Positions 1 through 9,583 are shown, numbered from the stretch's first letter. The stretch is 64,000 bases of DNA from Nocardia sp. BSTN01 (GCF_015354405.1 NZ_JADKYP010000025.1:24166-88165), one strand, 5' to 3'. The notes: generated by a model from the letters alone, not told the origin. Program-made: numbers and translations.

Positions 1-480
1 GCCGGTGAGGGCTGGGAGGTGCCGACGCTGCTCGAGCATCTGCCCGCGGCGCCGGACTTCTACTTCGATGCGATGGCTCAGATCCGGATGCAGACATGGT
101 CGTCGGGCCGGGTCGCGCTGGTCGGCGACGCCGGTTACTGCGCGTCGCCACTGTCAGGGCAGGGCGCGGATCTGTCGCTGGTCGGCGCCTATGTACTGGC
201 TGCCGAACTGGCCGCGGCTCGTGGTGATCACCGCGCGGCGTTCGCGCGCTACGAGGAACGGATGCGACCGATGGCCGACGCCTGTCAGAAGTTCGCCGAG
301 GGTGTCGGCGCGTGGTACGCGCCCAGCAGCAAGGCGATGATCGGGTTCCGCAACCTCAACGTGCGGATGCTGCGCTACCTGCCGTGGCGCGGACTGATCG
401 GCGGAGCGCCGCAGAAGGTCGCGCGCACGATCTCGCTGGACGATCCCGAAACGCGGACGCCGGACACCTCCGCCGCGTGA
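1..480 (+). CDS. FAD-dependent monooxygenase, C-terminal part (5' end outside window)
   Basis: The reading frame is already open at base 1 and ends at TGA 478-480, so only about 159 C-terminal residues are visible. They contain the second FAD-contact motif of PHBH/TetX-type flavoprotein monooxygenases: a GDAG core followed by SPLSGQGADLSLVGAYVLA, where Asp contacts the FAD ribityl chain. A helical tail typical of FAD_binding_3 proteins follows. These enzymes hydroxylate aromatic or antibiotic substrates using NAD(P)H and O2; the substrate cannot be read from this piece. The Rossmann GxGxxG at the N terminus lies outside the window. Confidence 0.85.
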   Translation, partial: AGEGWEVPTLLEHLPAAPDFYFDAMAQIRMQTWSSGRVALVGDAGYCASPLSGQGADLSLVGAYVLAAELAAARGDHRAAFARYEERMRPMADACQKFAEGVGAWYAPSSKAMIGFRNLNVRMLRYLPWRGLIGGAPQKVARTISLDDPETRTPDTSAA

Positions 481-693
481 CCGTTCGGCAGGTATGTCTG
501 TTATGCGAAACCGATCGGTCGGAAATAAACATCACATTTCAGTAACGGTGCCGGACGGGGGGTCGATACGGGCGTGACACGCGCAGTGTGGCGGACACCG
601 GCGAGGCGGGGGTTCGGGGCGGCGGCACTGGGCACCGTCGCGGCCGGGCGGGGGCACGGCCCGCCGCGTTCGATCACGAAAGGTTGCTGTGAC

Positions 694-1755
694 ATGCGAC
701 GATTGCGTCGGCAGAGATCCGGCCGCTCCGGTGCGACGCCGGGGCGGACCCTGCTCGCCTTGGCCCTGGCTCTGTTCGTACCGCTGACCGCGGCGGTATC
801 GGGCCAGCTCCCGCGGGCCACGGCGGCCTTCGACCCTTCCGGCTTCGACTTCTGGGTCGATTCGAGTATGGGGCCGGTCAAATCGCGCGTCTTCCGCGCC
901 GCCGACGGCAATACCGACCGCGTCGTCTACGCCCTCGACGGCATGCGCGCTCGCGAGGACCTCAACGGCTGGGAGATCGAGACCGATATCGCCCGCCTGC
1001 TGACCTCGTGGAATATCAACGTGGTGATGCCGGTCGGCGGTCAGTCCAGCTTCTACGCGGACTGGAACGCGCCCTCCAGCTTCCTCGGCGTCGCGCCGGG
1101 CTCGGGCTCCTCGTCCGGTTCGACATCGGGATCTGGTGCGCTGCAGGCGTTTTCGGCCGGGCCGGGCAAGTCCTACACCTACAAGTGGGAAACCTTCCTG
1201 ACGCAGAACCTGCGCGACGCGCTGCGCGACCGCCTGGGATTCCGGGCCGACCGCAACGGCGTCTTCGGCCTGTCGATGGGCGGTAGTGCCGCGCTGACCC
1301 TGGCCGCCTACCATCCCGACCAGTTCAGCTTCGCCGGCTCCTTCTCCGGGTACCTCAACATCTCGGCGCCGGGTATGCGCGAGGCGATCCGTGTCGCGAT
1401 GCTCGATGCCGGCGGCTACAACGTCGATGCGATGGCTCCGCCGTGGGGCCCGCAGTGGCTGCGGATGGACCCGTTCGTCTTCGCGCCCAGGCTGATTCAG
1501 AACCACACGCGACTGTGGATCTCGGCCGGCAGCGGCATCCCCACCGCCACCGACGGGCCGAATATGGGCACCGTCAACGGCATGGGACTCGAGGCCCTGG
1601 CGCTGGTGAACACCCGCGCATTCCAGGTACGGATGGCGTCCCTGGGCGCGCAGAACATCGCCTACGACTTCCCGGCCGCGGGCATCCACGCCTGGAACAA
1701 CTGGCGTGACGAGGTGTACCGGATGGCTCCGGACCTGTCGGCGAACATCGGCTGA
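694..1755 (+). CDS. Secreted esterase of the antigen 85/mycolyltransferase-like alpha/beta-hydrolase family
   Basis: This 353-aa protein starts at ATG 694, behind a GAAAGG ribosome site at about 679-684; an in-frame ATG at 574 has no such site. An Arg-rich N terminus and a hydrophobic helix ending near ATAAF form a signal peptide, so the protein is exported. The mature part has the esterase D/antigen 85 pattern: an ALDGMRAR block, VMPVGGQSSFYADW, and the nucleophile elbow GLSMGG (Ser is the presumed catalytic residue), with a late His in GIHAWNNW. Family members transfer mycolic acids to trehalose or arabinogalactan, or act as esterases. A Ser/Gly-rich insertion follows the FYADW block. Mycolyltransferase activity is inferred, not shown. 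Confidence 0.85.
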   Translation: MRRLRRQRSGRSGATPGRTLLALALALFVPLTAAVSGQLPRATAAFDPSGFDFWVDSSMGPVKSRVFRAADGNTDRVVYALDGMRAREDLNGWEIETDIARLLTSWNINVVMPVGGQSSFYADWNAPSSFLGVAPGSGSSSGSTSGSGALQAFSAGPGKSYTYKWETFLTQNLRDALRDRLGFRADRNGVFGLSMGGSAALTLAAYHPDQFSFAGSFSGYLNISAPGMREAIRVAMLDAGGYNVDAMAPPWGPQWLRMDPFVFAPRLIQNHTRLWISAGSGIPTATDGPNMGTVNGMGLEALALVNTRAFQVRMASLGAQNIAYDFPAAGIHAWNNWRDEVYRMAPDLSANIG

Positions 1756-2435
1756 CACGGGTTCGCCGACGTTTTCCTCTGCGGATCGTCGGCAATCCGG
1801 GTCGGGACCGCCACCCGGTGGCGATGTCGGGAGGCAAAGGCCCATGACGGGAGCGCAGCGGTGGTCATGGTCGAAGATACTGGGCCCCGGTGGCCCGCCG
1901 GCCGTGATCTTCCCGCTCGCTGCTGGACGACCTGCTCGCGACCACCTGGCGAATACCCTCATATTCCAGCTCTTTTCGCCCACCTCGACACCGGGCGGCT
2001 ATTTCCGGGTGCTGCCGGCGTCGACGGTGAGTGGCAGACCGGTGATGTGGCGCGCCTCGAGCTTGCCGCGAATCCTGGTGATGCAGAACAACTTCGGCTT
2101 CACACCGGGGCGTGCGGACCGGAGCCGGCGGCATCGAAACCTGCCGGCGGGTGAGGACCGACCGGTGTGACGGCGTGCCGGTCGAACCCTTTCATCCGCA
2201 TGGATTTCCGGAGTTGAGCGCGACTCCGAAGATGTGGCCCAGCCGCTCTCCTTCGAACAAGAGCAGGAACAAGCCGTAGTACACATCGAGCATCAGAGCA
2301 TTGTGCACCGCCGCGGTGTCGTACGGCGTCGAGATGCGCGAGTTCGGTCCCACTGAGCGGGTTCGGTGATATTCGGACCACCCGGGATGTGACACGGTTC
2401 ACGCCATCTTGTTCACCTGTTACTCCGGAGGGCAC
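1756..2435 (+). other. 680-bp region without a convincing gene
   Basis: No open frame here has a ribosome site plus family-like sequence. Two minus-strand stretches read more like protein than background: about 2000-2110 (containing KLEARHITGLPLTVDAG) and about 2195-2320 (containing MLDVYYGLFLLLFEGERLG). They lie in different frames, so they may be remnants of a decayed gene. The right end (about 2340-2430) must hold the promoter of the MFS gene. Confidence 0.4.
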
Positions 2436-4049
2436 ATGTCCACCTCCCTCGAAGCGACGACACCGTCGGAGCCGGTCGATACGACCGGCCGACTCGACGG
2501 TGCGTCCAAGCTGCGTATCTTTACCGTGCTCGCGGTGATCGTGCTGTTCACCGAGGTCGCCCCCATGCAATTCGTCATGGTGTCGGCGGCACTGCGCCAG
2601 ATCGCGCCGACCTTCCCCGACCAGGGCGCGAACATCAACTGGGCGATCATCATCTTCGGCGTCATCGGCGCCGCGGCCTCACCGCTCATCGGCAAGATGA
2701 GCGACATCTGGGGCAAGAAGCGGATGTTCATGCTCTGCGGGGTGTTGTTCCTGATCGGCTGCGCGCTGTGCGCGATCACCAGCAACTGGATACTGTTCCT
2801 GCTCGGCCGAGGTCTGCAGGCCACCGCGATCGCCACCGCGGTGATCTCCTACGGCCTGATCCGCGACCTCATGCCGCGCAAATATGTGCCGATCGGGCTG
2901 GGTGTGGCCTCCACCGGCCTGGGCGTTTCGGCCGTGGCCGGACCGCTGATCGGCGGCTACATCGTCGATCACCACAGCTGGCGGGCGATCTTCTGGTTCC
3001 TGTTCGTCTTCACCGTGATCATGCTGCCGCTGGTCGCGCTGATCGTGCCGGAGTCGCGGCTGCGCACGCCGCAGCGGCTGGACTTCATCGGTGCGGTGCT
3101 GCTGGCCGCGGGCGCGGTGCTGACGCTGATCTACCTGGACAAGGGTCAGGATTGGGGGTGGGCGAAGCCGTCCACACTCGCCTGGCTGGTCGGCGGGCTG
3201 GTGCTGCTGGCCGCTTTCCCGATCGTGGAAATGCGTGTGCGGCAACCGATCATGGATATGAAGCTGCTGTTCCACCCGCGGGTGAGTGTGGTGCTGTTCG
3301 TCGCGCTGCTGGCGTCGTTCACGATCGGATACCAGGGTTATGCGGTGGGGTACATGACCCAGTCACCGCCCGCCGCGGACGTCACCGCCGGTGTCGTGCA
3401 GGGCACGCTCGCCGAGATCCACGCCCAGACCGGGCAGATGTTGCCGGCGCAGGCCGTTCAGGTGAGCCTGAATCCGGGCTACACCTACGGCGACAATCTG
3501 ACGCTGCTCGGATATGCGGTGCACGTGGCCCTGGCGCAGGCGGTGATCGGCATGATCGCCGGACTGATCGGCGGCTTCTGGATTCGCCGCTCCGGTGCCC
3601 GGATGCCGCTGATGTCGGCGCTGGTGGTGATGGTGCTCAGCGGGCTGGCCTATGCGGTCCTCGATCACGGCTGGAGTGTGATCGCGCTGATCAGCGCCGT
3701 GTACGGCCTCGCCTTCGGCTTGTACTACGCCTCGACGCCGAACCTCATCGTGGAGGGCGTCCCGGCCGAACAGCAGGGCATCAGCGCGGGCATGCTCGGG
3801 GTGATGCAGTCGATGGGCGCCGCGATCGGCATCGCGGTGGCGACCGCCTTCCTCAACGCCAATCCGGTGCGCGCCGATATCTCGGTGGCGGGAAATCATG
3901 TGGCCACCAAGGAGATTCCGCTGTTGTTCGCCGACCGCGGATACGAGCTGGGTTTCTACTTCGTGGCCGTATCCGCGGCGATCGCGCTCGTGGGTGTCGT
4001 GTTCATGAAGCACGGTCGCAGCGCGGCCACCGGTGGTACCGCGTACTGA
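2436..4049 (+). CDS. MFS drug/metabolite exporter, DHA2-like (14-helix type)
   Basis: The protein has 537 aa, starting at ATG 2436 with GGAGGG at 2427-2432; an upstream in-frame start at 2409 lacks a site. It is a polytopic membrane protein with the MFS motif A (GKMSDIWGKKRMF) after the second helix, a motif-C-like GLGVSAVAGPLIGG region, and a long periplasmic loop around residues 310-350. Size and helix count fit the DHA2 proton-antiport drug exporter family. No substrate is implied by its neighbours. It is transcribed alone and converges on the GGDEF-EAL gene, with a shared terminator between them. Confidence 0.85.
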   Translation: MSTSLEATTPSEPVDTTGRLDGASKLRIFTVLAVIVLFTEVAPMQFVMVSAALRQIAPTFPDQGANINWAIIIFGVIGAAASPLIGKMSDIWGKKRMFMLCGVLFLIGCALCAITSNWILFLLGRGLQATAIATAVISYGLIRDLMPRKYVPIGLGVASTGLGVSAVAGPLIGGYIVDHHSWRAIFWFLFVFTVIMLPLVALIVPESRLRTPQRLDFIGAVLLAAGAVLTLIYLDKGQDWGWAKPSTLAWLVGGLVLLAAFPIVEMRVRQPIMDMKLLFHPRVSVVLFVALLASFTIGYQGYAVGYMTQSPPAADVTAGVVQGTLAEIHAQTGQMLPAQAVQVSLNPGYTYGDNLTLLGYAVHVALAQAVIGMIAGLIGGFWIRRSGARMPLMSALVVMVLSGLAYAVLDHGWSVIALISAVYGLAFGLYYASTPNLIVEGVPAEQQGISAGMLGVMQSMGAAIGIAVATAFLNANPVRADISVAGNHVATKEIPLLFADRGYELGFYFVAVSAAIALVGVVFMKHGRSAATGGTAY

Positions 4050-4060
4050 TTCCGGGCTGA

Positions 4061-4106
4061 ACGCGGGCGGTGCGGTGACCGGCGACGGCCACCGCACCGC
4101 CCGCGT
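4061..4106. terminator. Bidirectional terminator between convergent MFS and GGDEF-EAL genes
   Basis: There is a perfect 17-bp inverted repeat: ACGCGGGCGGTGCGGTG at 4061-4077 and its complement at 4090-4106, with a 12-nt loop. It lies between the two convergent stop codons (4049 and 4116). Confidence 0.75.
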
Positions 4107-4115
4107 GCGTAAAGA

Positions 4116-6338
4116 TCAGCGGCCGTGCGGATTCGGCAGCGAGCCCGGCAGCTCGAGCGGCAGCGACCCGGGCTCGACGAGTTCGCGCGCGAGCAGATCC
4201 GCGATCACGTCGGCGTGCACCGGATGGTGGAAGTACCAGCCCTGGGCGGTATCGCACTGCAGTCCGAGCAGCCGATCGGCCTGATGCCGGGTCTCCACAC
4301 ATTCGGCGGTCACGCTCAGACCCAGATCGTGGCTGAGGTCGATGATCGTCTCCAGGATCAGCAGATCGCTGCGGCCGACCGTGCCGGCATTGCGGATGCG
4401 GTGGATGAACGGCCCGGCCAGTTTCACCACGTGCAGCGGAAGCTGGCCCAGATAGGCGAGATTGGAATAGCCGGTACCGAAATCGTCGATGGCGATGCGG
4501 ATTCCGGATTCGGCGAGGGTGTGCAGCGCCTGCAGGGGCCGCCCGATCGCATGCATGAAGGTGCGCTCGGTGAGTTCCAATTGCAGCCGGTCCGGCGGTA
4601 TTCCGGTGTCGGCCACGATCTTCTGCACCCGCTCCAGCCAGGCCGGATCGGCGACCTCTTCGGCCGAGACGTTCACACTGACCACCGGCGCCTGGTCGCC
4701 GAAGCGGTCACACCAGCGCCGTCCCTCCCGGCACGCCTGCTCGAGCACCACCGTGCCGAGCGCGATGATGTGGCCGCCGCCCTCGGCCAGGTCGATGAAC
4801 CGTGCGGGACTGAGGATTCCCAGCTGGGGGTGGTGCCAGCGCACCAGCGCCTCCACCGCGACCGGCCGATGGTCGCCGAGATCCACGATCGGCTGGTAGT
4901 CGAGGAAGAATTCGCCGCGGGCCAGCGCGCCCGGGAGGTCGGCGAGCAGTTCGGCGCGGGTGTGCTCGCGGCGGCGCCGGCTGGGATCGAAGACCGCGTA
5001 GCGGCCGCGGCCGTCGGTCTTGGCCCAGTACATCGTGGAATCGGCGGCCTGCAGTAGCTCTTCGGTGGTGGTTTCGGCGGCCTGTTCGGAGATGACGCCG
5101 ATACTGACCCCGATCCGCAACCGGTGCCCGTCGATGTCGAACGGGACGGTGAACGCGTCGAGCACCGTGCGGGCCAGATCGATCAGTTCGCGCCGGCGGC
5201 GGGTGCGGGGTACCAGGATGACGAATTCGTCGCCGCCCATGCGGGCCACCAGATTGTTCTCCCCGACCGCGCAGGCGCACAGCCGGGCCGCCGCGCGGGT
5301 GAGCAGTTCGTCGCCGATGGAATGGCCGAAGGTGTCGTTGACGGCCTTGAAATGGTCGAGGTCGACGTAGCACAGGCCGACGCGGGCGTCCGGGTCGGCG
5401 AAGGCTTCGGTGAGGGCGTCGAAGAACCGGGACCGGTTGGCCAGCCCGGTGAGCGGATCGTGGTGGGCGCGGTAGCTCAGTCGCTCGCGCAGCTCGCGCT
5501 GTTCGGAGATGTCCTCGACCAGCACCAGCGTGTACTGCGGCCGGCCGTGATCGTCGCGGATCAGTGAGACGTTGATATTGGTCCACACGGTGTGCCCGTC
5601 GCGATGGCGATACGCCTTCTCCATCTGCGCATGCTCGTGATCGCCGCGCAGCACACCCGCGTACAGCTCCCACATGCCCGGCGGATCGTCGGGGTGGGTG
5701 AGGTCGGTGACCTCGAGTTCGTACATCTGTTCCGGTTCGTAGCCGAGCATGGCGGCGAACGCGTTGTTGACTTCGATGATCCGGCCGGTCATATCCGACA
5801 GCCCCGTGCCGATCCCGGCCTGGGAGAACACGGCCCGCAATCGGGCCTCACTGGCACGCAACTGTTCCTCCACCACACTGCGCGCCGCGATATCGGCGGT
5901 GCGCACACTTTCCTGTTCGCTGAGCAGCCAGGTCCGGAACGCTCGCACGTAACCGCCGGCGAAGGCGCCGATCAATTCCGCGGCCCGGCCGGAGGCGATG
6001 TCGAGTTCGGCGAAGTAGGTGGCCAGCACCGTCATGGTGCGGCCGAGAACCTCGTCGCCGACGAAATGAGCGCGGGCCAGATCGCCGCCCAGTTCGGCGA
6101 CCCGCGCGGTACCGCCGGAGTCGGCGGCGTCGATCAACCCCCGGGCGAGGGTGAGCAGCAACTGGTGGGCCTCGGAAACGCTCATGGGTACGACGTGATC
6201 GCGGACCCCGCCGCCGAGCGCCGCTGCCCATCGGTGCGCCAGGTCGGCGTGCGGACCGTGGTGTTCGGACCCATCCCACGCCATGTCGATGATGGTAGCC
6301 GGGGCGTGGACTTCGTGTGAACCGCGGGAGTTTCGCAC
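4116..6338 (-). CDS. Bifunctional PAS-GGDEF-EAL cyclic di-GMP protein
   Basis: The longest frame gives 740 aa. It has an uncharacterised helical N-terminal sensor region (about 50-155), a PAS domain (about 160-280, ending QYTLVLVEDISEQREL), a GGDEF domain (about 290-450) with intact MGGDEF, and an EAL domain (about 465-725). The EAL domain keeps EALVRW, VSVNVS, ELTE, IDDFGTG, a Lys in VVKLAG and QGW, so the main metal and catalytic residues are present. Both c-di-GMP synthesis and hydrolysis are therefore plausible. The GTG start at 6338 has no clear ribosome site; ATGs at 6284 and 6185 are alternatives. It is divergent from the methyltransferase at 6401, with 62 bp between them. Confidence 0.9.
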   Translation of the reverse strand: MRNSRGSHEVHAPATIIDMAWDGSEHHGPHADLAHRWAAALGGGVRDHVVPMSVSEAHQLLLTLARGLIDAADSGGTARVAELGGDLARAHFVGDEVLGRTMTVLATYFAELDIASGRAAELIGAFAGGYVRAFRTWLLSEQESVRTADIAARSVVEEQLRASEARLRAVFSQAGIGTGLSDMTGRIIEVNNAFAAMLGYEPEQMYELEVTDLTHPDDPPGMWELYAGVLRGDHEHAQMEKAYRHRDGHTVWTNINVSLIRDDHGRPQYTLVLVEDISEQRELRERLSYRAHHDPLTGLANRSRFFDALTEAFADPDARVGLCYVDLDHFKAVNDTFGHSIGDELLTRAAARLCACAVGENNLVARMGGDEFVILVPRTRRRRELIDLARTVLDAFTVPFDIDGHRLRIGVSIGVISEQAAETTTEELLQAADSTMYWAKTDGRGRYAVFDPSRRRREHTRAELLADLPGALARGEFFLDYQPIVDLGDHRPVAVEALVRWHHPQLGILSPARFIDLAEGGGHIIALGTVVLEQACREGRRWCDRFGDQAPVVSVNVSAEEVADPAWLERVQKIVADTGIPPDRLQLELTERTFMHAIGRPLQALHTLAESGIRIAIDDFGTGYSNLAYLGQLPLHVVKLAGPFIHRIRNAGTVGRSDLLILETIIDLSHDLGLSVTAECVETRHQADRLLGLQCDTAQGWYFHHPVHADVIADLLARELVEPGSLPLELPGSLPNPHGR

Positions 6339-6400
6339 GTGCGTCGAATACGATTGCGTGGCTTCGCCTTCCGGCGGGGTTCAATTCCTGAGAGGTTGCG

Positions 6401-7207
6401 ATGACCAGACCTAGTTGGGCGCCGGAAGGTATCGACCTGGATCGGCCCAGCGCATCCCGGGTCTACGACTTTTTCGTCGGCGGGATGCACAATTTCGAGA
6501 TCGATCGCACACTGGCACGCCAGATCGAATCGTTCACTCCGAATGTCGCCGAAACCATGCGCGCCAATCGAGATCTGTTGCGTCGCTGCGTGCGTCATCT
6601 GGTCGACGCCGGTATCACGCAATTCCTGGATCTGGGCTCGGGTATTCCGACCGTCGGCAATGTGCACGAGGTGGCGCAGGCGCGCAATCCGCAGGCGCGG
6701 GTCGTCTACGTCGATATCGATCCGGTGGCGGTGGCGCACAGCCGGGCGATTCTGGACGGCAACCCGCATGCGGCGGTCGTGCAGGCCGATGTCGCCGAGC
6801 CGGACACGATTCTGAACGATCCGCTGGTGCGGGAGGTGCTGGACTTCGAGCGGCCGATCGCCGTATTGCTCCTGGGAGTACTGCATTTCGTCCCGGACGA
6901 GGCCGATCCGGCGGGATGTGTGGCACGGCTGCAGCAGGCCGTCGCCCCGGGCAGCTATCTGGCGATCACCCATGCCACCGCCGACGGGCAGCCGGTCGAA
7001 GTGCTGGAGGCGCAGAAGCTCTCGGGGCGCACCTCGACCGAGATCGTGCTGCGCGACAGAAACCATATCGCGGGATTCTTCCACGACTGGCCGTTGCTGG
7101 AACCAGGACTGGTGCATCTGCCGTTGTGGCGGCCGGACAATCCGGCGGACGTGGGGGAGCATCCCGAATTCTCCGGGGCCTATGGCGGTTTGGCGTTGCT
7201 GAGCTGA
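6401..7207 (+). CDS. SAM-dependent methyltransferase, DUF574/Methyltransf_19 family
   Basis: This 268-aa protein starts at ATG 6401 with AGAGG at 6391-6395. It opens with the family signature DLDRPSASRVYDFFVGG and has SAM-binding motif I LDLGSGIPT (about residue 72), an acidic residue in VYVDIDP, and ADVAEPD. This family is greatly expanded in actinomycetes and its substrates are mostly unknown. The divergent GGDEF-EAL gene shares its promoter region, but I see no functional link. Confidence 0.85.
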   Translation: MTRPSWAPEGIDLDRPSASRVYDFFVGGMHNFEIDRTLARQIESFTPNVAETMRANRDLLRRCVRHLVDAGITQFLDLGSGIPTVGNVHEVAQARNPQARVVYVDIDPVAVAHSRAILDGNPHAAVVQADVAEPDTILNDPLVREVLDFERPIAVLLLGVLHFVPDEADPAGCVARLQQAVAPGSYLAITHATADGQPVEVLEAQKLSGRTSTEIVLRDRNHIAGFFHDWPLLEPGLVHLPLWRPDNPADVGEHPEFSGAYGGLALLS

Positions 7208-7254
7208 GCACGACTGTAGGGTGTGGACGCCCGTTTGAATATGGAAGGAATGCG

Positions 7255-7689
7255 GTGCGTACACCTTTGCTGATGGTTGTGTTCGGTCTGGCGCTGACGG
7301 CCGGTGGGGCGAATGCGGTTGCCGGGGCCGACCCGATTCCCGCGGTGCCCGGTGCCGTGCAGGCGGTATCGGAGCCGATCATCGTCGGTACCGACGGCGA
7401 CGGCGGGACCACGACCCTCGACGTCGGTCAGGAACTGGCGGTGGCCCTGCCCGACAACCCGACGACCGGTTACGTCTGGCAGATCGGTGAAGTCGACCGC
7501 GGGGTGCTCGCTCAGGAGGGTGATCCGGTATTCCGGCCGGGCAGCTCGATGCCGGGCGCGCCGGGTACCAGCGTGTGGACCTTCACCGCTGCTCGCGCCG
7601 GCAGCACCCGGCTGAGCCTGGTGTCGGTGCGGCCGTGGGATCAGGCCAACCCGGGCCAGCGGTTCTCGATGACCGTCACCGTGCGGTAA
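7255..7689 (+). CDS. Secreted chagasin-family (MEROPS I42) cysteine protease inhibitor
   Basis: This is a 144-aa protein. The start is GTG 7255 behind a GGAAGGAA ribosome site at 7243-7250. A signal peptide (hydrophobic core, cleavage near ANAVAGA) is followed by a compact beta domain carrying the three chagasin loops: NPTTGY, an SVW segment in place of the usual Gly-rich loop, and RPW. In characterised chagasins these loops block papain-like proteases. Bacterial members are secreted or periplasmic and their targets are usually unknown. It stands alone with a terminator behind it. Confidence 0.8.
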   Translation: MRTPLLMVVFGLALTAGGANAVAGADPIPAVPGAVQAVSEPIIVGTDGDGGTTTLDVGQELAVALPDNPTTGYVWQIGEVDRGVLAQEGDPVFRPGSSMPGAPGTSVWTFTAARAGSTRLSLVSVRPWDQANPGQRFSMTVTVR

Positions 7690-7705
7690 TACCCCCGGTA
7701 TCGAT

Positions 7706-7733
7706 ACGGCCCGTACCGGAAGGGACGGGCCGT
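7706..7733. terminator. Terminator between the chagasin and ABC-F genes
   Basis: A 9-bp inverted repeat (ACGGCCCGT at 7706-7714, ACGGGCCGT at 7725-7733) with a 10-nt loop lies 16 nt after the chagasin stop and upstream of the convergent ABC-F stop at 7774. Confidence 0.6.
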
Positions 7734-7773
7734 TCGTGTGTCCGGGGACGCCGTACCCGGCCGCGGACACGTA

Positions 7774-9432
7774 TCACCGGTGCGGCGGTTCGTGTCCTGG
7801 TGTCGCGGCGGCGTTGTCGTCGAGCAGGCGGCCGTCGGCGAGTCGCAACCGCCGGCTCACCCGCACCTCGGCGAGGAACCGTTCGTCGTGACTGACGACC
7901 ACGATCGCCCCCCGATAGGACTCCAGGGCGCCGACCAGCTGCCCGACGCTCACCAGATCGAGGTTGTTGGTGGGTTCGTCGAGCAGCAACAGCTGCGGCG
8001 GCGGTTCGGCGAACAGCACGCAGGCCAGGGTGGCTCGCAGTCGTTCCCCGCCGGAGAGGACACCGACCGGCAGGTGGGCGCGGGAGCCGCGGAACAGGAA
8101 GCGCGCCAACAGGTTCATCCGCTGCGCGGCGGGCAGGTGCGGGGCGGCGGCGGCCAGATTCTCCGCCACGGTCCGGTCGGGGTCGAGCAGGTCCAGCCGC
8201 TGGGACAGGTAGGCGATGCGACCGTCGGCGCGGGTGACGGTCCCGCTGTCGGGGGTGAGATCGCCGTGCACGATGCGCAGCAGCGTGGATTTGCCCACGC
8301 CGTTGGGGCCGGTCAAGGCGATGCGCTCGGGTCCGCGGATGGCGAGATCGGCGCCCTCGCCGGCGAACACTTCGCGGTCGCCGAAGCGGAACCGGAGGTG
8401 CTCGGCGGCGAACAGGGTGCGCCCGGCCGGGACCTCGGTATCGGGCAGATTCAGCACGATGCGCTGTTCCTCGCGCAACGCCCGCCCGGCTTCGTCGAGC
8501 CGGTTCTTCGCGGCGTCGAGTCGGGCGCCGTGGGTTTCGTTCGCGCGTCCCGCCGACTGCTGGGCGTTGCGTTTCATGGTGCCGGCGAAGATCTTCGGCA
8601 GTCCGGCGTTGCCGAGGTTGCGCTGCGCGTTACTCGCCCGGCGCGCGGCGCGTTCGCGGGCTTGTTGCAATTCCCGCTTCTCGCGTTTGACCTCCTGTTC
8701 GGCGGTGCGGATGTTCTTCTCCGCGACCGCCTGCTCGGCCTGCACCGCCTGCTCGTAGTCGGTGAAACTGCCTCCGTAATAACGGATTTCGCCGTCGTGG
8801 AGTTCGGCGATGCGATCGGTGCGGTCGAGCAGGGCGCGGTCGTGGCTGACCAGCAGCAGGCAGCCGCTCCAGTCGGTGAGCACGTCGTAGAGCTGGTGGC
8901 GGGCCTCGAGATCGAGATTGTTGGTCGGTTCGTCGAGCAGCAGTACGTCCGGTCGCCGCAGCAGCTGGGCGGCGAGTCCGAGTGAGACGATCTGCCCGCC
9001 GCTGAGGGTGTGCAGCCGCCGCTCGAACGGCAGCTCGCCGAGCCCGAGCCGGTCGAGTTGGGCGCGGGTGCGTTCCTCGATGTCCCAGTCGGTGCCGATG
9101 GTGGTGAAGTGCCGCTCGTCGGTGTCGCCGGATTCGACGGCGGCCAGCGCGGCCAGCACCGGTGCGATGCCGAGGACTTCGGCGACGGTCAACTCTCCGG
9201 TGAGCGGCAGATTCTGCGGTAGGTATCCGAGGACGCCGTCGACGGTGATACTGCCCGCCGAGGGGGTCAGCTCACCGGCGATCAGCCGCAGCAGGGTGGT
9301 CTTTCCGGCGCCGTTGGGGGCGACCAGGCCGGTCCGTCCGCCCGGCACACTGAAGGACAGATCCCCGAACACCGGGGTGTCGTCGGGCCAGGTGAACGAC
9401 AGATTCGAACAGACGATGAAGGCATCGGACAT
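7774..9432 (-). CDS. ABC-F family ATPase (ribosome-associated, possible antibiotic resistance)
   Basis: This 552-aa protein starts at ATG 9432 (MSDAFIV), preceded by GAGGT. It has two ATP-binding domains: Walker A in APNGAGKTT and GPNGVGKST, LSGGQ and LSGGE signatures, and LLLDEPTNNLD in both halves. A charged helical linker rich in Arg/Lys/Glu (about residues 240-330) separates them. There are no membrane helices. This is the ABC-F layout of translation factors that displace antibiotics from, or modulate, the ribosome. The Lys/Arg-rich linker is of the length seen in resistance-type members. The leader ORF upstream (9554-9583) supports induction by translation stress, but substrate and resistance are inferences. 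Confidence 0.85.
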   Translation of the reverse strand: MSDAFIVCSNLSFTWPDDTPVFGDLSFSVPGGRTGLVAPNGAGKTTLLRLIAGELTPSAGSITVDGVLGYLPQNLPLTGELTVAEVLGIAPVLAALAAVESGDTDERHFTTIGTDWDIEERTRAQLDRLGLGELPFERRLHTLSGGQIVSLGLAAQLLRRPDVLLLDEPTNNLDLEARHQLYDVLTDWSGCLLLVSHDRALLDRTDRIAELHDGEIRYYGGSFTDYEQAVQAEQAVAEKNIRTAEQEVKREKRELQQARERAARRASNAQRNLGNAGLPKIFAGTMKRNAQQSAGRANETHGARLDAAKNRLDEAGRALREEQRIVLNLPDTEVPAGRTLFAAEHLRFRFGDREVFAGEGADLAIRGPERIALTGPNGVGKSTLLRIVHGDLTPDSGTVTRADGRIAYLSQRLDLLDPDRTVAENLAAAAPHLPAAQRMNLLARFLFRGSRAHLPVGVLSGGERLRATLACVLFAEPPPQLLLLDEPTNNLDLVSVGQLVGALESYRGAIVVVSHDERFLAEVRVSRRLRLADGRLLDDNAAATPGHEPPHR

Positions 9433-9502
9433 GAGTGAGACCTCGAAAGTCGTTGCGGCACGGTGCGACCGCGCCACAGGGTGATCGGGTGAACGACGAC
9501 AT

Positions 9503-9540
9503 GGCCACGTCGGCGGCGCCGCGTGCGCCTACCGGTGGCC
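9503..9540 (-). promoter_or_regulatory. Possible attenuator hairpin between leader ORF and ABC-F gene
   Basis: GGCCAC at 9503-9508 pairs with GTGGCC at 9535-9540, and the loop contains a GGCGCC palindrome. It lies between the leader ORF stop (9554) and the ABC-F start (9432), where an attenuator would sit. The arms are short, so this is a weak call. Confidence 0.35.
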
Positions 9541-9553
9541 GTGACTTCCGGGT

Positions 9554-9583
9554 CTATCCGGAGATGTCGAGTTCACCAACCAT
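9554..9583 (-). CDS. Leader peptide MVGELDISG upstream of the ABC-F gene
   Basis: This nine-codon frame runs from ATG 9583 to TAG 9556-9554. A near-ideal AAGGAG ribosome site (9596-9591) sits 7 nt before the ATG, stronger than that of the ABC-F gene itself. It lies about 120 nt upstream of the ABC-F start on the same strand. Short translated leaders that stall under ribosome-targeting drugs and relieve attenuation are known for erm and several ABC-F genes. The peptide sequence matches no leader I know, so function is inferred from position and ribosome site only. Confidence 0.5.
   Translation of the reverse strand: MVGELDISG

Noticed and set aside
532-1983. A 483-codon minus-strand open frame opposite the esterase
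   Set aside because: Low-complexity Arg/Gly sequence mirroring the esterase gene; no family features.
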